Shown here: in pieces, positions 22,222 to 33,390 of the stretch
How the letters are laid out: the number at the start of each line of letters is the position of its first letter
How positions within the stretch are numbered: position 1 is the stretch's first letter
From: Clonostachys chloroleuca
Lineage: Eukaryota > Ascomycota > Sordariomycetes > Hypocreales > Bionectriaceae
NCBI GenBank assembly: GCA_037952775.1
Contig: JBANAY010000003.1
Coordinates: 310,001-374,000, forward strand
DNA: 64,000 nucleotides
Reading direction: 5' to 3'
The notes under the pieces: generated by a model
The model's input: the letters and a program-made list of their open reading frames with translations, nothing else
What the model was told of the DNA's origin: nothing
The model's database searches: none
Made by a program: the position numbers and the translations under genes

Positions 22222-22586
22222 GTCTCGCCCTGAGTTCAATGTTTCACGATCATCATACCATCCTCCTCGACCCTAGCCGGGGAATCCGAGAAGGGAGCTC
22301 GCGCCCAGGCGGATCCGATTGGCCACCAGCTAGCGCTGAGGACAGTCCCACAAGAGATCTACGACTGAGAATATGATGATGTATTAGTGGTAACATGGCG
22401 TAAATGAGTTCCTCCATGTCCCTTTCCCAGGAAACTTAAATATCCCTTTCTTTTCTACAAATTACGTCTGTTTACCATCACTTTCAAACGGAATCTGCTA
22501 GGGGAAATAGAATCCTGCGCTCACAGCCAGCACTTTACAATAGTCGAACCCCTGAACTTGGAAACAAGACCGGGGACCAAGTCAAC
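22222..22586. other. Intergenic, promoter of SDR gene
   Basis: 365 bp. The plus-strand frame 22158-22376 looks open but shows no domain. I see nothing else. Confidence 0.4.
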
Positions 22587-23594
22587 ATGGCTACTGCCTT
22601 GACTCTATCATTAAGCTCCCTGGGACTGCTAGTCCTCGCTCGCTGGGGATGCAGCCTCGCCGCAGTCACGGCAATTTTCTTTCGGCGTTCCGGAGTGCGT
22701 CGATATCTGGAAGTCAAGCCCAACGCCAGTGCCGGCGCCAAGGAATCGTGGGCGCTCATCACAGGCTCGGGAGCTGGTCTCGGCCGCGCTCTCGCCTTTG
22801 AACTCGCCGGCTGGGGCTTCAATATAGTTCTGCACGGTTCCAACGCAGCCAAACTCGAAGCCGTCAAGGAAGAGCTTCAAGCAGCCCATCCCTCCCGCTC
22901 CGTCCGGACACTGGTCCTTGACGCCCGGATTGGCGCGCTGCTCAACGGGGCTGATCTGGAGGCAAAGTTGAACGCAGCTGTCAAGAGTTTGGACGATATT
23001 CATATTCGCATCCTGGTAAACAACGTGGGGATGCCTCAAGCCCGACCCGAGGTTCGAGCGCCATTTGACGCGTTGGATACGTTCACCTATGACGAGCTAT
23101 TGATCAATGTGGCGGGGAACGCAGTGTTTCCATTGCTCCTCACACGTGCATTATATCCGCAGTTGATCAGAAACCAGCCAGCGCTCATCATCAACATGGG
23201 TTCCTTAGCGGCCGAGGGGTTCCCCTTGTTCCCGTCATATGGGCCGGCCAAGGCATTCCTGATGGCTTCCACGGCTGAGTTGAGGCTGGAAAACAGGATA
23301 GAGGGCCGGGACATCGAGGTTCTGGGAATCGATGTCGTAGGAGTAACAGGCACGGATACGATCAAGGACAAGCCAAACTTGATGCTTCCCGATGCGCCAA
23401 CGTATGCCAAGTCTGTCGTGAGAATTATCGGTTGCGGACATGTACGCGTAGCACCCTATCTCCCACACGCGATCTTCCTCTGGGTCATCAGGACGTTTCC
23501 GTTGTGGCTTGGCGATAAAGTTAAGGCGAATATGCTCAAGGGACTGAGAGCGGAAGCTGCTGCCAAGTTGCAGAGTACAAACTCCTCCCAATAA
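22587..23594 (+). CDS. Short-chain dehydrogenase, 17beta-HSD/very-long-chain ketoreductase-like
   Basis: NAD(P)H-dependent reductase/dehydrogenase. Seen: intronless 335 aa from ATG 22587. It has an N-terminal hydrophobic anchor (about residues 5-32), the cofactor-binding TGSGAGLG at about 58, the structural NNVG, the catalytic Ser in NMGSLAAEG and the YGPAK pair (Tyr/Lys of YxxxK). These features and the anchored N-terminus place it near HSD17B3/12 and yeast IFA38-type ketoreductases. A C-terminal KKxx ER-retrieval signal is absent, so localisation and whether it acts on acyl-CoA or a steroid-like substrate are open. It lies directly downstream of an Upc2-like regulator. Confidence 0.85.
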   Translation: MATALTLSLSSLGLLVLARWGCSLAAVTAIFFRRSGVRRYLEVKPNASAGAKESWALITGSGAGLGRALAFELAGWGFNIVLHGSNAAKLEAVKEELQAAHPSRSVRTLVLDARIGALLNGADLEAKLNAAVKSLDDIHIRILVNNVGMPQARPEVRAPFDALDTFTYDELLINVAGNAVFPLLLTRALYPQLIRNQPALIINMGSLAAEGFPLFPSYGPAKAFLMASTAELRLENRIEGRDIEVLGIDVVGVTGTDTIKDKPNLMLPDAPTYAKSVVRIIGCGHVRVAPYLPHAIFLWVIRTFPLWLGDKVKANMLKGLRAEAAAKLQSTNSSQ

Positions 23595-23829
23595 CTGCCA
23601 GGATATAGGAACGCACGTTAGAAGATTGAGGGGAAGCTTCGTTTACAAAAAAGAACGTAGGAATTTCATAATTTGTCGTCTAATATGTACACGCAGCCAC
23701 TGGCCGTTTGTTGAGCCAGCAACGGCTAGATGCAAGGTATGGCCACTCAATGCTAGAGATTGTTCAAGTCCTCAACAGTCCCGAAGCCGTTTCCAATGTA
23801 TTTGCGCTATCGCGGAAGTAAAGTCACTA

Positions 23830-25375
23830 CTACAGTTCGCTTTTCTGCTTTCGCTCATCCGCTGCCTTCTTCAGCTGCGCAATGTAGTCATTTTGCTTCT
23901 TTCTCCTTTCCTCCGCTCGGTCAGACTCCGCGAACATTGCATCCAGCTCTGCTTTGGATTCCTCCGCAGTTTTGGGCTCTTCTCCCGGCGTCACCCAGCC
24001 GAAGGGGATATTCTCCGTTGCCAGAGACTTGAAGATAGGCTTCCACTGTTGGTCTCCCGCCAGCTTCCCTGCGGGGATGCTGCGGCCAGCCTGAACGCGG
24101 CCATCTGGGAATGCGCTATCCCAAGCATTTCGGATTCCGGTATCTGACTTGGACATGGGGACCCAGGCCATCGGGGTGGGCGGGTGGATTTTCAGATAGG
24201 AAACCTTGCGGTCGCGGTCCCGTCGCCACTTTTTGTATCTCTTGGTCGCGTCGGCTTCCTGCTCGGGGGTGAGGACGAGCTTGAAGCCACCGCCCCCCGG
24301 CTCTGCTTTGTTACCAGTCTCAGCCTCGCCAAATGGGTGTGTTGCGATCAAGGGTGCCAGGAAGGTCGTGTCACTGGCATCTTCCCAACGTCCAGGCTTT
24401 CCAGGTGCACGCTCAAGATCGCCCCAGTGGCGATGAAGGGCCTTTACTCGGCTGTGGATGGAGAATGGCTCGTCGGCAATTGGTTTGCTAGGGGATCCTC
24501 GGTTCGCGGCCGCGAGAATGGTCTGGCGAATGTCCGTCTCCTCGAAGACCCTCCAGCAGATATCCGTCCGAGTTTCCAAGCTACGGATCATGTCTGAGAA
24601 CAACTGGTAGTCATCCTCGGGCAGTGTAGTTGGAGTCAGCTGGCGCAAGACCTGCGTCATGTATACCACTATTGAGGCTGTTAGCACGAGGTGAGACAAG
24701 TGAGCTGCCAACTGTGAACTTACCCTCTCTGAGGACTGGATCCTGTTCGGGAAGGAAATCCCGCCAGGGATTGATCTTGGCCAAATTGGCCATGGTGACT
24801 TCGGGGCTGGGCGTATCGCGCATATATGCGAGCTCCTCACTCACAGCTGTGCCCGCGTCATTGAGCATGCTCAGAAGAGAGGAAATAACAACGCCCCAGG
24901 AAACATATCTGAAGATTCGATTTTCCGTCAAAGAAATTATCATGTTAGTTCCGGCTTTGTCTTTGTCATCGGCGTCTCCCAGTTCCTTGCGTTCCTTGTC
25001 ATATTGACGCTGTGCTTTCTCGTGTTCTTCCAGGGTGAAGGATTCGAGCAGAGAATACAGTATGTCCAGAGCCATGTCAAATGCAAACCAGGCCAACATG
25101 AACTTGTTCAGCGTTTGGACTGTCGGAGACTGAAGGGCCTCTCCCAAAGGCCCGTACATGTCAGGGTCTAAATTCATCTCAAACATGATGCGATCCATGG
25201 GGTCCATGGCATATTTCCCAAAGAATTTCTCCACACCCCACAGCAAAGGCTGCAAGATAAAGAGTATATGTCGAAGGCTGGTTATGGTCCGGTAGGTGGT
25301 ACTCTCCAAGACCCGACCAATGAGCCCATCATCCTCGAGGGATTTGCGCACGGCGCGGAAAATCCAAAAGACCAT
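23830..25375 (-). CDS. Hypothetical membrane protein, conserved-looking
   Basis: I do not recognise the family. Seen: two exons, 25375-24724 and 24668-23830 (496 aa), with a 55 nt intron (GTAAGT...AATAG). The first ATG in frame is at 25375 (MVFWIFRAV); the frame is open further upstream without another ATG, so a 5' exon is possible. Hydrophobic segments lie near LRHILFILQPLLWGV, FMLAWFAFDMALDILYSLL and VSWGVVISSLLSML, separated by a charged region (KERKELGDADDKDKAG). The C-terminal third is charged and ends in a coiled-coil-like tail (RAEERRKKQNDYIAQLKKAADERKQ). This suggests a membrane protein with a cytosolic helical tail. Tail-to-tail with the SDR gene (235 bp gap). Confidence 0.7.
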
Positions 25376-26640
25376 ACCGTACAACAGATGCAGGAAAGAT
25401 GTCGGCGAAGGCAGTTGCTGATGCAGAACGGCTGCGAAAGTACCTACCTTAACTCTGGGAGAAGAGATGTTTAAAAGGGGCTTTCAGCGTGAACGAGCGT
25501 GAATCGAGGCTTGTTGCCTAATTTTTCAGTTGTAGTGGGCCATTCTAGGCATTCTAGCTTTCTCATTGGCCGATTAACGACTGCGATCAAAGAGGACTAG
25601 ACGCCAAGAAATTCACAAATGAAGGATTCACTTATCAAACCACCACACTTGAATTTACTATCAAGGGTATTTGGCCACCTAAATCGCTGGGTGGGCTGAG
25701 GCTTTATCGTCAATATTGCAACTTGCTTGGAATACTTAAGGTACAGGCAGCTTCCAATAAGTGTAGTACCCAGAGTAACTACCTATTAGTAAAAGGACCT
25801 GGCTAGGTTAGCGATACTAGAATCACTTATTACAGTAGCAGACAGCGAGGCCAGCTTTGAAGCAATCAGTCGTCTCAATGAGAGACAGCTAGCTCAGCTT
25901 TGTAGCGATCACTCGTCACAGTAGCAGATAGCTAGCTGAGCATTACAGCCTATTTAACTATGTAACAGACTATTAATTTATGCCACAGGCTATTGAATAA
26001 TTGAACACTAGGCCTGTTGATGTTCATCAACTCTATCACTGCCAGAGGTAGGTAACTACGAGATCGGCAATCAACTATATTGTGGTAGTCGAATAGTTAT
26101 ATCCCAAAATTAACATGTATGTGGCATCATAACACAGCCAACATGTCAACCAAAGTTCAGTCTATTTGCCCGATTGGTAAGGCTTGCGCCCGGTCACACA
26201 TGAGGTCTCATGCTAGCATTGACTTGTGCCCGGCGTCGTGACTCTTAACTTTAGCATGAGCCCCTTCATGAACCTTAAAACCTTACTCTTCCGACAGCCC
26301 AGACAACTTAAAATAGTCCAACTTAATTTAGTCTTTTATTGTAGTTTTACTGCACGGGCGATGTCGGAGAGAGAAGATTACAAAACCACATTTTCCGCCT
26401 CTGTCACATCTATATTTTACGCTATTAGTACTCGCCTCCTATCAAATCACTCAGCACTCGAACCCCCCAATTTGGGATGATATCCTACGATTTCTCCTCA
26501 CACTATCACATCGTGATCTCTCGGCAAGGTCGCCATGCCACCCTCTGGCAAATGCCGCAAGCTAGCTACACAAATGGGGCTTCTTCACAGAAACAAGACG
26601 TAAAAGCGCCCTTACACCATGGCAGGAACATACCAAGGCA
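25376..26640. other. AT-rich intergenic region
   Basis: No supported gene. It is AT-rich with many TA-rich strings and contains a degenerate tandem repeat at 25838-25948. It may be an old transposon or RIP-affected relic, but no terminal repeat or transposase is visible. Confidence 0.45.
25838..25948. repeat. Degenerate ~43 bp tandem repeat, about 2.5 copies
   Basis: Copies start near 25838, 25881 and 25922. The core CAGCTTTG(A/T)AGC(A/G)ATCA(G/C)TCGTC occurs at 25852 and 25895, offset by 43 bp. The string ACAGTAGCAGA occurs at 25832 and 25918, offset by 86 bp. The third copy is partial. Confidence 0.55.
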
Positions 26641-28058
26641 TTGGTCTCTCAATTAGAGAAAGAACTGGACCCTTTCATTGCCAGGATCATGTATAATGAA
26701 CAGTACTGCTCTGCTCTTTATATACTTCCAGAAGAAATCTTGATCCGCGTCTTAGAGATCCTTTACCAAGACGAGGTATCGATTTTCATTCTTCGGCATG
26801 TCTCTGGGAAGTTCCGCCTTCTTCTGAAACTACCTCAATTTCAGCACCATCGATTTGCACCCCCCAATAGCTGCACCATGGCGACGGCCAAAAACGGGGG
26901 GGATATCCTTTTTGAGGACCCTGTTACCTTGAGAAAGTCCCTGCCGTCACCCCCGCGCCTAGTTGAAACTGAAGAGGATGCTGCTCTGCGTGCCCAAATT
27001 GCTATCCTTCTCCACATCGACTCATACTGCATCAGGTGCCTCGAATGGGACCGGCCTGAGAGAAGAGGAGAACCCAGACTTTGCCAGGGATATTGTAAGT
27101 TCCGTACGGTATATACATACACCCATTATTGCAATGCGTGCGATCTGAAACAGCCGTGTCCATTGTTCTCCAAAGAAGAGAGCGGGTGAAACCAGACCGT
27201 ACGAGCGAAGGGACTGCAACGGAGTCTTAGGGAATGTGTGTTTGTGTGAACACGAAGTTATCACATGGAGACTGATGAGGGTATGTCTTTCTCAGTGCCA
27301 GGCGATGGCAGCCAGGGTTGATTCTGGACCCGACACCGTGCTTGAAGTAGACGTCAAGACTTGTCTACACGCTGGCCATCAGCACACAGCATGTACTTCC
27401 AATACTCCCAGAGCCCGCTTGATATTTCACAACGGAGGCAGGTGGAGGTTGGTGCTAGGTTGGGAGCCGCACTCTGGGGCGGTGGCCTTTTTCTCCCGCC
27501 ACACAGGGAAGTTTAAAACGCTGTGGAGATGCGCAATCAGTTTCGTCAATACCGGCGCAGTGCGGTACAGTATATTGTTCCAGAGATCGCTCATAATGTT
27601 CTCCCTGAAATGACTTGCTTCCGTATTGGCGAGTGCGATTGTCTTAATTATGGCAACGATGCACAAGTCGGAAAGCTTCTTTTGGGAAGGCAAGTACACT
27701 GGTTCAAGATTATCTGCACAAAGCCCATATCCCCCTTCATGCTGACACCAAGGCATGCAATCACCAGCAACCATATGAGACTGCTCAGCATACTCATATT
27801 CGAGTCGATATTTGCCAGCATCCTAACAAAGATGCCTATGAGTCCCCTTGCATAGTGACCAGCTATAAGAGGATCATCGAAGGATTTTGTCCGGGCCAGG
27901 GGGCGAAAGCAATACTTAGTCATGATTGGTTTCATGCCATGGACCGTTCATCATATAACTCGCCAACAACGAGACGGGTTAAGGAGAGCTGTAAGGACCC
28001 TTCCTGCAAGAACAGTTATGCTCTTAGCATACTTGGATGCTATAATCGAGACCTTTAG
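26641..28058 (+). pseudogene. Decayed F-box-like, Cys/His-rich protein gene
   Basis: Protein-like stretches occur in three frames with no splice sites that join them. Frame 1 at 26641-27189 has LPEEILIRVLEILYQD (F-box-like), SYCIRCLEWDRPERRG and YTHYCNACDLKQPCPLF. Frame 2 at about 27210-27515 has VCLCEHEVITW, CLHAGHQHTAC and RWRLVLGWEPHSGAV. Frame 1 at about 27523-27770 has EMTCFRIGECDCLNYG. Frame 3 at about 27790-28058 has VDICQHPNKDAYES and AKAILSHDWFHAMDRSSY. The order and content read as one protein interrupted by frameshifts and a stop at 27187-27189. The arrangement recalls a fungal F-box family in which CxxC/CEHE segments precede WEPHSG. A live gene with several tiny introns cannot be wholly excluded. 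Confidence 0.5.
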
Positions 28059-29811
28059 CTAACTGGGGTGGCTAAGAAATGTATTCCGACTAACGAAAGG
28101 GAAAAAGAGTTTGAAATGTTTTCACCTTCACTGTGTGGTGCTTAAGGAACCGGTTGCTGCGCTTGGATTTATCCGAGACTCTCGTCCATTTGTTTTAAAT
28201 AAGCTCTTAAGGCCTTTTAATAAACTTATGGTGCATTTCCCTACTAAATTAACTACGTGCTGTACATTTTATATATCTTTATGGGCGTGGCAAAATAATG
28301 TGACAGGATGTAGGGTAGGTAAGTTACGGGCAAGGGGTCAGATGCATTTGAATAACAGGGCTGTCAGTATGTTTTTATATCTTAACGTTCTAATACAGGT
28401 GATCAATAATGATTCTCAAGTAATCATTAGATAAATATTATCATTATGAAAAGGTTAACCTATTTGTAACGCAATAAGAAGCAAAGTTAAGTGACTGCCA
28501 CAATACTTCTATCCAGGAGACTCTACAGTCTCTGTTTTTATGATGGCCACTTGCGGCAGTGAATCATCGGGGATTTGCACAGAGACCCCTTTGAGTGGGC
28601 TTCAATAAAATTGCCCGCCCCAAGCTGCGGTCCAAATAAAATCGTCAGATCGCCATGGCGGTTTGAACAGCCCATAATTTACTGAAAGAAAAAGTGAATC
28701 TACATCCTCAAACACTGCAACCCATGTCTCAGCCAGGAAAAGAAGACGAGACAGGCCCTCCAACTCAATGAGGTTTTCTACAACACCTTTCCCCTCTATC
28801 ACCTAGCTAAAAACAACGTTTACCACACAGAAGTGGTTTCCCCGAAGCTAGTGGCACAATGCATCGTCGAGGTTCACTCACGCGTCGTAAGCGACCACAG
28901 CCTTGGTTCGGGAATTCTTGCAGAGTTAGCTGATAGGTCGGAGTTTTCTCCCATGTTCACCCGGAGCATGCACAATGCTACATTGAATTGGGCCTTTCCA
29001 CTCCCCATTGTGACTGCAGGCAGGAGAATATTAGGACCCAGGCTTGCTTCATGTGGGTATGGCGCAAGGAGCTCAAAATGAGTGAGCTCTCCAATTGGTG
29101 CCGTCTTACAACAGAGACCTCATGAAGGCCCGGAGAGCTTTCACTCAAAATTTCCGTTTAGGAAACAACCGACCGACCTTGGTTTGATAGCCAAATATCT
29201 GGGAGTAAGCCTTCAGTTCATTGCGCCACCTAACCACACATTTTCACTTTAAACTAAGCCGGTCCGATTGGTCTAGGCCGATTCATAAGCGGAACGGAAT
29301 GGGCAGAGCTGAGGATGAAGGGAAGCGGTATGACTGGCTAGTTGCGGGGGAAAGCCGGCGCGCTATCTGCATCGGGTATTCGTGATGCGTGTGAGGGGCA
29401 AGGAAAACGGAGAGGAGTATCCTGTTAAGACGTAAAGGGGAATAAAAACCCGACAGTTTCACCCTAAGCATTCATTGGTCTGGCGCTGGGGTAAGGCTTC
29501 AGAGTTCTCCGCGTTTCCCCAGCACATCGTGCATAATTTCCCCACCTCCACTCAAGAATCCACTGCAAGGCGGGCAACCGGCCAGTGAAATGCTTTGCGA
29601 GTCATTCATCTAAGCCAGGATATGACTAGATAGTGGCACGGTGCGTGGGGAGGTTTCAATATGGCTTCTTTCACATATTTATAAAATGCTTGATTCCCCC
29701 GAGTGCTTTTCTTCGCATATCTCCATATGAGAGCCACAACATCGACCTTCCATCAGCACTTGTGTTCGCCTGTTCCCTCATCCGCTCGCAATCCTCCCCC
29801 TTTTGTTCACT
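28059..29811. other. Intergenic region, possible gene relics
   Basis: No gene I can support. Two coding-like pieces are seen but cannot be joined: minus strand 28802-28602 (includes GLSRLLFLAETWVAVFED), preceded on that strand by an acceptor-like TTTTTAGCTAG, and plus strand 28111-28434. 28080-28440 is AT-rich. The promoter of the next transporter lies at the right end. Confidence 0.4.
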
Positions 29812-31628
29812 ATGGCTTCGCAAGACCTTGCCAAGAAGCGTCAAGTTGAGCACACAGAGGATGTCAATAAAAACAGTCTTGATGTCGGGAGCCAGATTGA
29901 AAAGAAGTTGCAAGATGAGATGCCTGATTTTGATGACTCCATCGAGGAGACAGCGCCGTCCAAAGCCGTCTGGCTCATTACTTTCACCGTCGCCATGGGT
30001 GGCTTCCTTTTCGGTATAATCCATCCATTCATTCTTCATCGCGCCCTGTACTAAACAGTTGTCTGTGTTAAGGCTACGAAACGGGTGTCATTTCAGCCGT
30101 CCTTGTCACCCTCGGCGACGACCTCGGCCATCCTTTGAGCACGTCCGAGTCCGAACTCATAACATCTCTTACGTCAGGAGGTGCCCTCGTCGGTGCTGTC
30201 ATTGCAGGTTTAATGGCCGATAAGTTTGGTCGAAAGGCTGGTATCTACGTCGGTTGCGCTCTGTTCTTCGTTGGTTCCGTGATCTGGGCATCCGCCTTCA
30301 GCATTGCCCAAATGTCGGTTGCTCGTTTCATAGTAGGCCTGGGAGTGGGCTCTGCTGCTATGATCATCGTGAGTTTCTGCTTTACCGATGTCTTGAGTTC
30401 GGTATCAAGGACTAACCCGACCAAGCCTCTATACATCGGTGAACTTGCCCCGGCAAAGCATCGCGGCCGAATGATTGCCTTCGATAACATGAGCGTCACA
30501 CTTGGACAGCTGATCTCTTACGCTCTTGGCGCTGCCTTTACAAACGTGCCCAATGGTTGGCGATACATGGTCGCAGTTGGCGGCGTGCCACCTATTATTC
30601 TTGCCATTCTTCTTCCCTGGTGCCCCGAGTCCCCACGACAGCTATTCTCTCATGGCAAGATCGAGGAGGGGACAAAAGTCATCGCTAGGGTGTACCCCAA
30701 CGCAACAGAAGCTCAAGTCAAAGCCAAGGTTGATCGTATCCTGTGGAACATTGAGGCCGAGGCTGAGATTGTGGCGAACAAATCGCTGGTGTGGCAATTT
30801 AAGCAGCTGCATTGTGTCCCCTCGAACCTTCGCGCTCTTATCTGTGCCTGCGCAGTTATGGCTAGTAAGTATAACTAATATATTTGAATTGGGCTCTTTC
30901 TAACTCTGGAAATAGTCTCCCAACTCGGCGGGTTCAATACCTTGATGTATTATTCCGGGACACTCTTCTCCCTGGTCGGATTTGACAAGCCTACAGCAGT
31001 TTCTATCGTCGTTGGCGGAACCAACTTTGTCTTCACAATTGTAAACATGTTTATCATCGACAAAGTCGGCCGACGTAGAATCCTCCTCGTCACGGTTCTG
31101 GGAATGGTGAGTTTTTCCATTATAATCTAGGAATACCCACATTCTGACAATAAATAGTCAATTAGCATGATTGTTGCTGCGGTTGCTTTCCACTGGATTC
31201 CCATCTCTCGCGACCTCGTCCTTGAGAGCGCCTCCGTTAACTGGGCAGGTATCTTGGTCCTAGTCACCATCATATTCTATGTCGCCTTCTTCGCCTCTGG
31301 CGTCGCAACCATCGGTTGGGTCGGAACCGAATTATTGCCTCTTGAGGTTCGAGCTCTGGGAACCATGATGAACACCGTCACATGCTGGGGATGCAACATC
31401 ATTATTGCCTCTACCTTCTTGTCAATGATGAAGGGTATGACGCCTAGCGGTGCTTTTGGGTTCTATGCTGGGATCTGTTTCTTTGGCTGGATATTTGTCA
31501 TCATTTGCTATCCTGAAGTGAAGGGTCTCCCTCTCGAGGAAGTTAGTCAAGTATTCGAGCATGGATTTGGCGTCCGACGAGCAGCCCAGATCCAAAAGGC
31601 AAGAAAGGCGGCCCAGACAGCTGCCTGA
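29812..31628 (+). CDS. MFS sugar/myo-inositol transporter
   Basis: Plasma-membrane proton-coupled carrier of the sugar porter family (PF00083), closest in motif content to fungal inositol transporters (ITR type). Seen: ATG 29812; exons 29812-30013, 30073-30368, 30426-30864, 30916-31106 and 31158-31628 (532 aa). Introns are 59, 57, 51 and 51 nt. The 57 nt intron (30369-30425) is in frame and stop-free. Motifs are GFLFGYETGVISA (helix 1), ADKFGRKAG (loop 2-3), ELAPAKHRGR (loop 4-5), PWCPESPRQL at the end of helix 6, and DKVGRRR (loop 8-9). The long acidic N-terminal tail is typical of ITR proteins. Substrate is not proven. An inositol-dehydrogenase-like gene lies 8 kb downstream. Confidence 0.92.
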
Positions 31629-31866
31629 TTAGAGCAAGGGAGTCCAGGTGGCCACAGGAAGAGGAATCGGCAATCCAATCCAAGTTGCCCCCTCAAAGAA
31701 GCTATGTGGTCAGCTTTAGAATTAGGAGGCAATATTATCTGCTTACTATTACATAATAAGAAGCTTTATTATTGACTGACTGCCACAATCATTTTCCCGA
31801 GGTGACCTTGCAGTCCCTTGATTTCTGAATCTACTAAGACTGGGACACTCTCTCATTCTTGAGAGA

Positions 31867-33390
31867 TTAGTCTTCATCTAACCCATAATGATCTAGAGAC
31901 TCGTGGCATTCTTGCGGATAGTAGTCCCAACCACCAGCTCTCTCGGCAAGATGTTTTGCAAGCGCGTACGCCGCTCTTAAATCACTCACCTCTTCAGTTT
32001 GTATCTTCCAAATCGAGTCCCAGGGGCTCTGATGAGACGCGTACCTGGGGTGATTCTCAAAGTAAGTCAACTGATCCATGCAGCTTAGCTCCAGATCCGG
32101 GTAGCCTTCACGTAGGCTGTTGAATATATCCTCCCAATTCCCTCCGTTGTCATGAAGCTTCACATCGCCGAGTGAGATTCTACGAAGCTGGGGAGTTGTG
32201 TGCGCCACTGAAGGTGATGGCAGTAGTAACGCCTCGAGGGACGAGAAGCTTACCCATACTCTTTCCAATGAGAGCACGCGTAAACCTCGAGAGTCTGGAG
32301 ATTTCTTCCAATGTAGTCTGTCGAGATCTAGAAAATTCGTCCCCACTATATGGAGAGATTGAAGATTCGGGCAGGACCCCACAAACTCCCAAAGTTCATC
32401 CTGATGCTGCTGGTTGCTAAATTCCCTCTGCATGTTGCTATATGGAACTGAATTGTAGATATGCACATCCCCATCGAGTTCCATGTAGTCGCCTGGATTA
32501 TCCAAAAATAGATGCTCGCGCTGGCCCGAAACCCCAGAGGCATCCACGATGCAAATCTCGAGATGAAGGATACGGTTGTGTGCGTCCAGGCTTAGGCCTT
32601 CGCAGATTTGTCCTACATTGTGGGTACATGGGAGATGAAGTCTTAAGTCTGTAAGGTGACTGAAAACAGGCGAGGAGAGGGCTTTCTTGAAGAAAGACAT
32701 TGAAGAATTGACAACTTCCATGTCATAAAAGTCCGCCGATCCTTCCCAACCATTATCGAATGTGCCGGCAGATTCGGGGAAAATTAGCGTAAATGACTCA
32801 ATCTGGGGAAGATTACTCCAAATGCTTTCCAGAAGGTCTGTATCCTGTGAGCTCATGAAAGGCTTTTCGGGGAGAGCACCAGGAACTGCGGCGAAATCGT
32901 CCGAGTTGCGGTTGAGAGGTTCGTCTTTGTACTCCTTTACATCCTCCACATCGTCGTCGGCGTCTGAATCATAAGTGAAGCGCCTAGTGAAGGCTAACGC
33001 GGCTTCAATACAAGGGATGACCAATTTCTTGGCGGGAAAAGATGGGCGCATAACCTTTGCGAGTCTCCCCATGGCCTGACGTGAACCAACGTCAACTTTC
33101 AGCGAAGACCATTGCTGGAGGAAAGGATCGACAGTAGCAAGCCATTCCCGTGAAGCTAAGCGGAGGTTGCATAGTGTTATGAGATCCGCTTCTAACCGAT
33201 AGAAACTAGTGATAATTGTTCTAAACTTCCCATGAGAGGGGCAGTCGTTAATCGGCCGAGGAGGCCGGAGTGGCATGAAATCGTCCCAGTCAATTCCATA
33301 GTGCCGGTATTGTGATCCCCCTGGAAAACCTTCAACGTCTGGATACAGGAAGTGCGATACAATCTCGTATCTGATCTCCGCTGGAAGCAT
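31867..33390 (-). CDS. F-box protein, LRR-like
   Basis: Single-exon 507 aa ORF from ATG 33390. It begins MLPAEIRYEIVSHFLYPD, an F-box-like opening, followed by RLASREWLATVDPFL in the position of the second F-box helix. The remainder contains leucine-spaced segments (FSHLTDLRLHLP, CPNLQSLHIVGTNFLDLDRL, RGLRVLSLERVWVS) as in F-box/LRR substrate receptors of fungi. Presumed SCF ubiquitin-ligase adaptor with unknown target. Convergent with the MFS gene upstream (238 bp gap). Confidence 0.75.
   Translation of the reverse strand: MLPAEIRYEIVSHFLYPDVEGFPGGSQYRHYGIDWDDFMPLRPPRPINDCPSHGKFRTIITSFYRLEADLITLCNLRLASREWLATVDPFLQQWSSLKVDVGSRQAMGRLAKVMRPSFPAKKLVIPCIEAALAFTRRFTYDSDADDDVEDVKEYKDEPLNRNSDDFAAVPGALPEKPFMSSQDTDLLESIWSNLPQIESFTLIFPESAGTFDNGWEGSADFYDMEVVNSSMSFFKKALSSPVFSHLTDLRLHLPCTHNVGQICEGLSLDAHNRILHLEICIVDASGVSGQREHLFLDNPGDYMELDGDVHIYNSVPYSNMQREFSNQQHQDELWEFVGSCPNLQSLHIVGTNFLDLDRLHWKKSPDSRGLRVLSLERVWVSFSSLEALLLPSPSVAHTTPQLRRISLGDVKLHDNGGNWEDIFNSLREGYPDLELSCMDQLTYFENHPRYASHQSPWDSIWKIQTEEVSDLRAAYALAKHLAERAGGWDYYPQECHESLDHYGLDED

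Noticed and set aside
22197..22376. Possible fourth poly-G frameshift (nine G at 22201-22209) extending the Upc2-like regulator
   Set aside because: The protein already ends shortly after the DWLAWP signature where family members normally end, and the alternative frame has no family similarity.
26455..26480. tRNA-like B-box string (GGGTTCGAGTGC type on the minus strand)
   Set aside because: No matching A-box, acceptor stem or anticodon arm could be folded from the flanking sequence.
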